64,000 nucleotides of DNA from Hemerocallis citrina (taxonomy: Eukaryota; Streptophyta; Magnoliopsida; Asparagales; Asphodelaceae), in contig CM030365.1 of assembly GCA_017893485.1 (NCBI GenBank), positions 45,254,458-45,318,457 on the forward strand. Reading direction: 5' to 3'. This document shows, piece after piece, positions 33,400 to 43,229 of the stretch. The notes beneath the pieces are model-generated. The model saw only the letters and a program-made list of their open reading frames with translations, searched no databases and was not told the origin of the DNA. The first letter of the stretch is position 1. Every line of letters begins with the position of its first letter. A program made the translations under genes and the position numbers.

Positions 33400-34879
33400 G
33401 AGCTGCCCTTTCTGAACGAGGACTTCGATCTCATTTTTTTAGGACCCGACAGTCATTGGTGTTGTGGCCGTGATCTCAATGGTAGCGGCACCACTTCTCC
33501 TTATCCCTCCTATTCCCGGGAGTGTTCATCTTTGGGGCAGGAGGTAGGATTCTTTCTTTCTCAACCTCCATTAGAATGGCTGAGACATTGGCGTTGAGAG
33601 GGGTGAACTTCTCAAATTTGGGAGGTGGACGACGCTGACCCCCTCTGTCCTTTTAGAGCTTTTTAGTTCCCTCATCTTCAGCGGCCTTCCTCTTGCTTCT
33701 AGAAGAGGACCCCTCGAATGTAGGGCGGTGCGCAGCTTCCTCCGCCTGGATGTACTTCTCGCTTCTGAGAAGAAGATCGGAGAAGTCTAGCACGGGCTTC
33801 TTGGCTAGGGACGACAGGAGGTCAGCATTGAGAACATTGGATTGAAAGGCGACCGAGGTGACCGACTGATCGAGGGAGGCGATGGACCTGGCCTCCGCCG
33901 TAAACCGCTTGACATAGTCCCTCAGTTTCTCGCCCTTATTCCAACTAAGGAAGAGTAGTGAAATACTCGTTTTTTCGGAGCGGCGGTTGCTTACGAAATG
34001 GGCCTCGAACTGGTCAAAAGAGAAGATGGAGGACGGGGTGAGGCGGGAGTACCATTCCCGAGCCGGGCCTTTGATAGTGGCCGGAAAGGTCTTGCAGAGG
34101 AGGGCACCGGAGGCCTGATGGATCATCATGAGAGTTTTGAAACTCTCGATGTGATCCATGGGGTCTGATTCCCCCGTGTATGTCTCGAATTGTGGAGGCT
34201 TGAAATTTGCCGGAACGGGAGCCTCCATGATGGAACGAGAGAATGGAGGCCTGCTTGGCCGAAGGGTCCTCCCTCTTAGTTCCTCATCCCTATCGAGTTG
34301 ACCGAGGTGCTTCTCCATCTCGTGGAGATGGCGGTAGACAGTGTCCTCCCTTCGACGGTACTCTGGTGAGCCTCTGGACTCATCTTCGTACGAAGGGGAA
34401 CGTAGGATACGACGACGGTAGCTCGGAGACTGCTGAGGACTGGGGATGTGATGGCAGTGGCTCAGAGCTTGAGGAGGACTTTGGGACCGATGGCAAGGGC
34501 TTCGAACCGGCTCAGGAGTGGGGATCCCCAGAATATTATTGTTGTTGTTTGGTGGGGCATTGAGGGCCTAGAAGACTGCTGCCTGAAAGTCTTGGAATTA
34601 TTCTCTGGTGATGGGTCCGTTCTGGTCCCTCTAGGCCTATCGACAAGCGGGAGAATGGTTTCCCCTTCGACGGTACTCGGGGGACTCCCTCCGCCTCCTA
34701 GGAGGAGAGGACCTCCTACGATCGCGGCGGCAAGGAGACCGCGCATTTGGACGTTCTGAGCGGGAGCCTCCGTCTTGGGCCAGCCTCTCATCTAAATGGC
34801 GGCGAAGGTCTTCCTCCTTCTGCCGATTGATTATGATGTTGCGGAGATCTTCTGATGGCCGAGGGTTATGGGATGCCAT
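33400..34879 (-). pseudogene. Tat-like gag, broken
   Basis: The first ATG is at 34879 (MASHNPRPSEDLRNIIINRQ), followed by an Arg/Pro/Ser-rich stretch and stops near 34620. The capsid core is in 34318-33653 (FKPPQFETYTGESDPMDHIE, AREWYSRLTPSSIFSFDQF, LRDYVKRFTAEA). After a TAA near 33650 the zinc knuckle remains readable near 33480-33520 as WCRYH*DHGHNTNDC, with the arginine codon CGA changed to TGA. Confidence 0.85.
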
Positions 34880-35211
34880 GGAGTCGGTGGAAGGGTTATG
34901 TACCGAGATATGATCGCGGTGAAGAGGTTGTTTTGGGGATTAGGACGAGAGGTCCCTACACCAGCGTTCTGGGGCCCGAGTAGAGCCTGCTGGGGTTGAG
35001 GATTTTGAAGAGGAGGCTGCCCCTGTTGTAGCGGCGGATCAGGTTGAGGAGGAGCTGCCCCTGTTGCTGGACGGGTTGGAGGGGAGCCTCCAGTTGCGGT
35101 TGGGGCGGAATGGGAGTGGGTCTACGGTTGGAGGCTGTAAATCTTACTTTCCTTGGAGGCGTGGCTGGAGGCGATCTTGACCGGTGGAAGAGGTGGACTG
35201 CTATCCTAGAG
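34880..35211 (-). other. Leader between primer-binding site and gag of the Tat-like element
   Basis: About 330 bp, rich in Pro/Gln-coding triplets on the minus strand and possibly an N-terminal extension of gag; no clear start is seen. Confidence 0.45.
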
Positions 35212-35229
35212 TTCCCACAGACGGCGCCA
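35212..35229 (-). other. Primer-binding site of the Tat-like element
   Basis: The minus strand TGGCGCCGTCTGTGGGAA is a primer site widely found in plant Tat/Athila-group elements. It is 21 bp from the LTR end. Confidence 0.85.
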
Positions 35230-35250
35230 ATCTGTTTCCGCTGAAATTAG

Positions 35251-35803
35251 TGTTGGGGAAAATAGATAGATTTGTGGATTTGAGGGAATGTGAATAGTCA
35301 AACCTGAACGACTTCACCGGAGTTTGACCGAGATCCTCTCGTCGTTAACCTGCAAAAAGTGCGAGACACCGGGGTTGATTCCGGCGACGGACCCTCCGAC
35401 GCTCTTGTCAGTAATCTGAATGATTAAGAAAGAGCTTTAATTGGAAAAGGATTGATTACCTGGTAACAGTGGGGGGAGAGGGGTATTTATAGCCACCTTA
35501 GGAGTCAGTTTCAGGATAAGATCAAATCCCTACTTCCCGATGTAAATGGATAGAAGTGGTTAAAACCGCTGTTTGAGGATAATCATGAATCTGAATCCTC
35601 TCCTGTCCAGTTGGACTTGGTTTCTTACGGGTTGGAACCCGTACCCAGCGAGACAGATCCGTTTATGGATTATTGGGTTTTAAAGAAAAACTCAGTTCCC
35701 ATTTCAGACCCGTATATAGGTGAAATTACCGTTTTACCCATGAGCTTTAAGATTCGTGCCCAATTTGAACGGTTCCGATTTAACCCTATTTTTAGCCATA
35801 TCA
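35251..35803 (-). repeat. 5' LTR of the Tat-like element
   Basis: The mate of 22732-23302, TGTTGGGG to GCCATATCA on the plus strand. A TATA motif (minus strand) lies near 35482-35492 and would drive leftward transcription. Confidence 0.9.
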
Positions 35804-35808
35804 CCCGG

Positions 35809-36166
35809 CAAGTGAGAATTCTAAGAAACCCGAACCAGCTTGATAACCTTGTTCTTCAGCACTTTCTCCCGCCTGTCCAAGATAGCAACTGGCGGGATCT
35901 CACAAGGTAGATCCGGCTACAGATGAATAGCCGATCACATGGCTCTCATCCCTGATGTATATCCTGAGTTGGAAGACATGAAAGACATCATGCACCCCAG
36001 ATAGAGCCTGTGGCAATGCAAGACGATAGGCTACCTTGCCTACTCGTTCGACAATATCGAACCGCCCGATGAACATGGGGCTTAGCTTGCCTCCACCTCC
36101 AAACCGGATAACGCCTCTCCACGGCGATACCTTAAGGAATACATGATCTCCCACCTCAAACTCCAA
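35809..36166 (-). pseudogene. Tekay-like integrase C-terminus and first part of chromodomain
   Basis: GDHVFLKVSPWRGVIRFG, then KLSPMFIGRFDIVERVGKVA and ALSGVHDVFHVFQLRIYI form the GPY/F-type C-terminus. After a frameshift near 35910 the chromodomain begins (AILDRREKVLKNKVIKLVRV), and a TAG stands where relatives have tryptophan, just before the Tat-like insertion. The domain resumes at 22726. Confidence 0.85.
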
Positions 36167-37111
36167 AGGCCTTCTGTGGACATCTGCCTATTTCCTCTGC
36201 CTCTCTTGGGCTACTAGAAGATACTTCCTGATCTGAGCCACTGCATCGACAGTCCTGGTGATCAATTCTGGCCCCAACAACTTCCTCTCACCGATGTCAT
36301 CCCAACACACTGGTGACCTACACTTTCGACCATATATTGCCTCGTACGGTGCAGCTTTAAGACTGGCCTGCTAGTTGTTGTTGTACGAGAACTCTACCAA
36401 GTGCAAGTGATCCTCCCAAGACCCTCCAAACTGTAGCACACAGGATCTCAATATGTCCTCTAATGTCTAAATGGTCCTTTCTAACTGCCCGCCTGTCTGA
36501 GAATGTTAAGCTGTACTGTACTTCAACTTGCTCCCAAGACTGCTCTAAAGGCTCTCCAAAAACTGAGATCTGAACCTGGTATCCCTGTCGGATACAATGC
36601 CGACCACAACCCCATGAATCCTGACAATCTCATGTATGTACCTCTCCGCGAGACTCTCAGTAGACTCACCAACTCTGAAGGGGATGAAGTGAGCACTCTT
36701 CGTCAGCCTGTCGACAATCACCCAAATGGCGTTGTGACCCTTCGAACACCTCGGCAAGGCAGTCACAAAATCCATGGTGATGTGCTCCCACTTCCACTCC
36801 AGAATGGGAAGAGGTTGAAGAAGCCCAACTGTTCTCTTATGTTCTGCCTTCACCTGCTGGTAGATCAAGCACTGAGACACAAATCTTGCTACGGCCATAT
36901 TCATACCATGCCACCAGAAGTGAAGCTTCAAATCCCGATACATCGTAGTACAATCGGGATGAATAGAGTATGCCGACTGGTGGGCTTCCTCGAGTAGTTT
37001 CTGCCTGAATTCACCCTTTGGGACATACAACTTAACCCCAAAGCGAAGTGATCCATCTGAGTGAATAACCATAGCGGTCCTTGTACCTTCGTCAACTTCG
37101 ACTCTGAATCC
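36167..37111 (-). pseudogene. Tekay-like integrase
   Basis: The frame 37072-36545 has a zinc-binding region in which the second pair reads CLIYQQV (a cysteine replaced by tyrosine). It then has WEHITMDFVTALPR and VSDRDTRFRSQF, giving two of the three catalytic acids. The frame carrying the catalytic glutamate (36544-36167) is broken by stops, but YNNN.QASLKAAPYEAIYG-like sequence is readable around 36330-36390. Confidence 0.85.
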
Positions 37112-38337
37112 CTACAACTGCTCATCACCTGCCTGAGCTTCTTTAATCTGCTCCACCAGAGATGACTGCAACTGAAGCATCATACAACTCCGATCGGTGC
37201 CCGGCAAAATCACATTCAAGTCCAACCTTCTCATCTGCTCAACAAGCTTCTCCTGCTTAGTCAAGAACTTGGCGAATGGCCTCCTACTCAACGCATCTGG
37301 CACCAATTTCACCTTAGCAGGGTGGTACTGTAAACTGATGTCATAGTAAGCCATTAACTCCAACCAGCGCCTCTGCCTCATGTTCAACTCCTTCTGGGTG
37401 ATGACATACGTAAGACTTTTGTGGTCAGTAAAGATTTCCACTCGGTCTCCAAGTAAATAGTGTCTCCATAGCTTTAAAGCAAAGATCACCGCTGCCAACT
37501 CCAAGTCATGGGTAGGGTAGTTCTTCTCGTGTGGCCTCAACTGCCTGGATGCATCAGCAACAACTCGACCCTTCTGCATCAACACTGCACCTAGACCTCT
37601 GCCTGAAGCATCGCAGTGAATCATGAAACCACCCGAACCATCTGGTATAGTCAACATTGACGCTGACGTCAAGCTGCTCTTCAACTCTGCAAAAGCTTCA
37701 CTGCATGCCCCATCCCAAGCAAACTTCTGATCCTTCCCTGTCAGTTTGGTAAACAGCCCAGCAATCTTCAAGAAGTCTTGGACAAACTTCCGATAATACC
37801 CTGCTAGCCCGAGAAAACTTCTCACCTCTGAAACTGACTTAGGCACTGGCCAATCTTTTGCTGCAACAATCTTGGATGGATCAACAGAGATTCCCTCGCC
37901 CGAGATAACATGCCCAAAGAACATGACCCGGTCAAGCTAGAACTCACACTTGCTGAGTTTCCCATAGAGCTGATTCTCCCTCAGAGTATGTAGGACTAAC
38001 CTCAGATGCTCAGCATGCTTTTCCCAGTTCCGAGAATACACCAAGATGTCATCTATAAAGACCACCACAAATCTGTCTAGGAACGAGGAGAAGGCTCTGT
38101 TCATCAGGCTCATAAATACTACTGGGGCATTCGTGTCTCCGAAGGGCATCACTAAGAACTTGTAATGCCCGTACCTGGTCCTGAACGCAATCTTCTGCAC
38201 ATCAGCCGCCTTCACCTTCACCTGATGATACCCCGAACGAAGGTCCAACTTCGAAAAGACTACAGCACCGCCCAACTGATCAAATAAGTCATTGATCCTG
38301 GGTAGTGGATACCGATTCTTCATTGTGGCACTGTTCA
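37112..38337 (-). pseudogene. Tekay-like reverse transcriptase (palm onward) and RNase H
   Basis: 38337-37937: [19 protein letters not shown], then [30 protein letters not shown] and the catalytic FIDDILVYS near 38040-38065. A TAG at about 37934 replaces the tryptophan after SKCEF. 37924-37112: [15 protein letters not shown], RNase H with [33 protein letters not shown] and [11 protein letters not shown], then VPDALSRR. The N-terminal part of the RT is at 54034-54427; the solo LTR sits between LN and ATMKNR. Confidence 0.9.
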
Positions 38338-38763
38338 TGTAACCCCTATTTTTCATTTTATGTATTTTGGAGTGTATTTTTCATTTTTGTGTATTTTTTT
38401 TTATCTCTCTTGTATTTTTTCTAAACCGTATATTGGATTTGTTTTCAATATATATTCATTTTATCTCATTTTGAGCTCCTTGTGTCATTTGATCGTCTCT
38501 TTTGTTCGTTTTCGTCATTTTGATTCTTTTCTTCATTTTTGGCCTCATTGTCTTCGTTTTATTTTTCCATGGTGTTGTGATGGTATTTTGGTGGTGATTT
38601 TCCAAACCTACGATTTTTGACTCCTAATTAGATTTTTCTAGAGCCATAGATTTCACTCTAAATTGTATTTCCATTTGTTATTTACCCAATACCCCTTATC
38701 CATTTGTATACCTAATACTACATACTAATACCCACAATCCATTAACCCACATTAATCCCCTAT

Positions 38764-39090
38764 TTATATAATCCCTAATCCTAAAACCCTAACCCTAAAC
38801 CTAATCTCTCTCCCTCTCCTCCTAATCCCAGCCCCCTCTTGTGTTTGCTCCTGGCCTTGCACCAACCTGCACACCCGAGCCCTCCATCCATACAACCGAC
38901 CACCACAATCCCCTTGGCCGGCCTCCTCCATAGCCGACCACCACACCCACCTCCGGCCACCACACAAACTCCCATCTCCATACACATTGCCGACCACCAA
39001 GAACACAACCACGACCATCAAAGGTTGCATCTTTTGACCCCCATACTCTCTTTTCGTGGTGTTTCTCAAAGTGGGTATTTTCCACTTTGA
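38764..39090 (+). other. C-rich leader region of LTR A with a telo-box
   Basis: Downstream of the TATA motif. It contains AAAACCCTAACCCTAAACC (telo-box) and a Pro/His-rich sense frame (38839-39090). Sister LTRs have an open C-rich stretch in the same place. Evidence for a protein is weak. Confidence 0.4.
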
Positions 39091-40734
39091 CCGTTACTTC
39101 AAGGAGATCGTTCGTGGGTAGTTTTCGCTCGTTTGGCTTGGATTCATTGTTTGTAGTGGGTTTTGTTTGTGGTTTTCTCTTCTCTTTGCGTTTGGATCGT
39201 TTCTCATCCTCTAACTAAGGCAAGTAACTTGTACTACAATTCATTTGGTTTGATACAAGTCAAAAAGTTCACATATAGTGTAGTTGGATCTAGAGACAAC
39301 CAAAGATTGTGTTTTCCTTGATGGGTTTTATCTATATTGTGATAATTTGGCTATAGATAACTTATGACACAAATCTTGATAGGTGACCCTAGGTTTTGCC
39401 CAAATATTGATTTTGAACCATGTATGTGAGTACTTGTGTAAATTTGTGTTTGGATTGGGACCCATGTAAAATAATAGGTGTGGACATGTTAATAACCCTA
39501 AATCATGATGTTTAGATGCTTGGTAGGTTGTATTTCAAGTTTGGATGTGTTTGGATCAATATTCTTGAAGTTATGATGTTCTTGATTAGAAGTGTGAAAT
39601 CTGTATTGTTTGGATGTTCTGTGTTGTTTGCTGTTTTCGTCTATGCTACAGTCAGAATCTTGATTCCAAAATAGAGATGAATTTTAGATAATTTTATCTA
39701 TTTCCAAACCTCACTAGTTTTGCTTGATTTGGATTTTGTTGACTGAGTTATGACTGTTTTAGTACAGATGTGTCGATCAATTCCAGATTCAGTTTTTGGT
39801 TAATTTTGTTAACAAACTATTTTCAAGAACTATTCTACACATATTATCTTGATCCAATATTTTGGTCAGTGTTTCTATATGAAGTTAGAGACAACCCAGA
39901 TTTTTGGTGAATTTTAAAAACAAGTTTTATGTAGTGTTTCATGCTCGTTTCTAAAATCTACTCATGCTGTATTTTGCTTACTGTTCAGTAAAGAATCCTA
40001 TTTTCACTGTGATTCCCTATACTGTATGAAAATTCTTTGTGAAATGTGAAAGTTAGTAAAATCTATCTATCTTCATATCCCTTTGGTGGAATTGGATTTC
40101 GATTCATTAGTAGCGAGATATCTTAGTTTTCGTACACCAGTGCTGAGATTTCCAGATTTGTTAAACTATGTTTTCTCAATACTTTCGTATTTTTGATGAC
40201 TGATCTATTCTTACTGGAATATTATAAAACATTATATTTTGATTGACATATAGGGGAATACCACATATTTTTCCTGGAATTATTTGAGAGGTTTTGATGT
40301 TGTTTTTCTGACTGAGAATTTGTTTTCCTGATTTTTGACTAAACATGTTTTCTGTCTTCGATCCTATTTTGAGTTAAGATGTTGTGAATTACTATATAAC
40401 TTAATTATACTCGTAGGGTTCGTGTGGATGTCGAGTTTCCAGATCCTTCGACGGATCCAGATTTACATTTCTGTAGTGACAGGAATCACTATTTTAGTAC
40501 TGATCTATCATGCTGTCCTGATTATGAACATACACTGTTTTGCTCGTTTATGTGACTGTATATCATCTATGACTGATTATTTGTTTCCCTGAACCTAATA
40601 CTGATTATACCATGTTAGTTTGACACTATTTTGTACCCATTCATGTCTGTTTGATGACCATAATAAAAATAACCAAGCCGGGGTTTCTTAAGGAAAGATC
40701 TAGTAGTGGAAAATATGGAAACGTGTACTTGGAA

Positions 40735-40975
40735 GGGAACTAGTGTTCCATACTGTTACTGTTATTGTTATCTGACCCTGTCTACATTATTTCTTATATG
40801 AAGGTGTAGAGTAAAAGAGAACCACTAGGTTCTGACTGTTGCTGTTACTGTTACTGTTATCTGACCCTGTCTACATTACTTCTTATATGAAGGTATAGAG
40901 TAGAACAGAACCACTAGTTTCTGACTGTTACTGTTTCTGTTACTGCTACTGTTACTGATACCTGAGTACACTGCC
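40735..40975. repeat. 89-bp duplication and (TACTGT)n in LTR A
   Basis: TCTGACCCTGTCTACATTA recurs 89 bp apart (40771 and 40860). The flanks consist of TGTTACTGTTACTG hexamer repeats. Confidence 0.88.
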
Positions 40976-41788
40976 CCACCATGATCCACTATGAAATCTA
41001 AAAGCGAAACTGTTTGTTGTAGCAACCATGTAGTATGGGCTGCATGAAGTGCTACCTAGTCAGTAGTACACACAAGACTGTAAGAACATAAACTGATACT
41101 GTTAGACTGAGACTATTAGACTGATACTGTTAGACTGAGACTGTTGGACTAATACTGCCATACTGTTATCCTGATTCACTGATATACTGAACTTACTGTT
41201 ACTAGATACTGTTAGTTGCCATATGACACTGCATTTGACATAAAAACATTTATTCTGTTAGGATACCATGTTAGATATTACTGTTGATGCATTATGACAT
41301 GCTATTAGTTAGTTTTCCAATGTGCTTGTATCCTACATTATTTGTGACCCACGACTTGCAATTGACGGGTACTTGTTTTCTTCTTTTCCCCTTTCCTGCA
41401 AATTTACTATTGCAGATCAGGATGGTCAGCTGCTAGAAGGTATTGGCGAGATGATGTTTTAGTGCTGGAGATTTCTGCTTTATTATTTTTTTTATTGTTG
41501 CTTGAACTTTGAATAAGTGTATTTGGTTTATTGGATATTATTTGTATTTGGGCGATGTGACCCAGGATATTGTTTTCACCAGACTCAGATTTATTTGAGA
41601 ATATTGTATTTAGTTTCAAGTAAATTTTTGTTGGTAATTTGTTTCAATTATGAATGAATGGTTGTGCCTTTTGCTTCCGACTTTGATTATATCTGTGATG
41701 TGTTGTATAGATTCTGAAACAGCTTAAGAATGATGAAAATCATTCGCTGGGCTTTTGTTACGTATCTGTATTACGTATTCCTTATTGG

Positions 41789-42360
41789 CACTACAACACA
41801 GAACCTATTCACCGGCGTTTTTTTAGACCTTCACTGGCGGTTTTTTACGACGGTGAAACATTCACCGGCGTTTATAAAAATGCCGGTGCAAATGCCGCCG
41901 AATCGAGCGTCGCGGAAAGATAGGCACATTCACCGGCGTTTTAACTGGACGCCGGTATATATTTAAAATACACCGGCGGCCAGACAAATGCCGGTATATG
42001 GCGATTTTTGGCTGCCATTCTTTCCCCCAATATACATTCACCGGCGGTCACATACCGCCGGTATATATCTTTTCACCGGCGATTGTACAAACGCCGGGGA
42101 ATGTGTAATATTTACCGGTGGTCATAGAGCGCCGGTGTATGCTTGTTTCTAAGCGCCCTTCTTTCCCTACTTACAAACACCGGCGTGTCATAAAACGCCA
42201 CCATATAGATATTCACCGGCGTTTTATAAAACGCCGGAGTATCTTAGGAGTGCTGCAACTTACGGGTACACCCGTCTGTGTGGAAACGCCTCTCTAACGA
42301 AATTTTCAACTAAACAATTAGATACACCGGCGTTCTATGAAACGCCGGTGTATGCTCGTT
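41789..42360. repeat. Left terminal and subterminal repeats of the CACTA element
   Basis: After the terminal CACTACAACA there are about twenty CACCGGCG / CGCCGGTG motifs, often as face-to-face pairs (CACCGGCGTTTTATAAAACGCCGG at 42216). In En/Spm such motifs bind the TNPA-type protein; here that role is inferred. Confidence 0.9.
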
Positions 42361-42809
42361 GGTTTTTCCTGCTCCAATTTTCATTTGATTTTAATTCACA
42401 ATTTCATTTAAAAAACCTGTAAACTAATTCACAACTGAATCAACCAATTTCATGCATATTAATGCGCAAATCACAACCAAACACAAGAATTAATTAAGAT
42501 AATAAAGTTTCACACATAGTCCAAAAGTCGTCCAAATTCACCGCTTAATTAACATCATAATTAACAAATACAGTAATTAACATCCCAAATATCTCAACAA
42601 CTACTTAAAACAACAATACAGAACATAACAACAACAAGAACAACATAACAACAACAACTAGAGGCCGCTGACCACAGATCCATACCCCTCGAGTAGCTTC
42701 AGTGCTGATCATCAGAATTTCCTTGATTTGGGTGACCGCTCTATGAAAAAAAAAAAAAAATTTAGTTCAACAGTAAACCAAATATAAGAAAAATAAGTAA
42801 AATAATAAG
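42361..42809. other. AT-rich spacer in the CACTA element
   Basis: A-rich, with ACAACA repeats at 42595-42660 and A15 near 42750. No gene is seen. Confidence 0.6.
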
Positions 42810-43229
42810 GGGCTCATATCAAGTGTAGTTTTAAGGAACTGTCATCGTGGAAGGAAACCAAATATAGAAGCTAGAAATGGAAACAGAGAATGGTAGAGAA
42901 TGAGGATACACCAGGCTAACATAGCGGCATTTTCCTCATCTCTCTCATCCAATGGTAGAGAATGAGGATACACCAGGCTAACATAGCGGCATTTTCCTCA
43001 TCTCTCTCTCATCCCTGCTTTCTCTTCAGCAAACACACATAAAGAGACATCAGCAACAACAGCAAGAGGACAAGAACAACAATAATAATAAATTATTATA
43101 AACGAGATGTCTCTATATGGGTTTCCAGATCTCCACTCGAGCCCTCACTTTCTAATCACAGCCCAATTAAGAACATAGACGACAGCCACTAAACAATCCA
43201 ATCACAGCCCAATCAAAATTTGCCATCCT

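Larger units (their letters stand above)
22732..35803 (-). mobile_element. Tat-like Ty3/gypsy retrotransposon with antisense gene
   Basis: The LTRs 22732-23302 and 35251-35803 are flanked by CCCGG (22727-22731 and 35804-35808). On the minus strand, from the right: primer-binding site, gag, protease, reverse transcriptase, RNase H, a second RNase H and integrase. These are followed by a 118-bp array, genes on the opposite strand, a 67-bp array and the polypurine tract. The second RNase H and the antisense gene between integrase and 3' LTR are marks of the Tat lineage. By eye about 13 differences occur in ~237 aligned LTR bases, older than the Athila-like copy. It interrupts the chromodomain of the Tekay-like element. 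Confidence 0.9.

Noticed and set aside
38780..38803. CCCTAA repeats suggesting an interstitial telomere
   Set aside because: Only about two to three degenerate units, in the LTR leader; better called a telo-box.
41789..42360. CACCGGCG palindromes as a MITE cluster
   Set aside because: They are subterminal repeats of the CACTA element, mirrored at 53750-54014.
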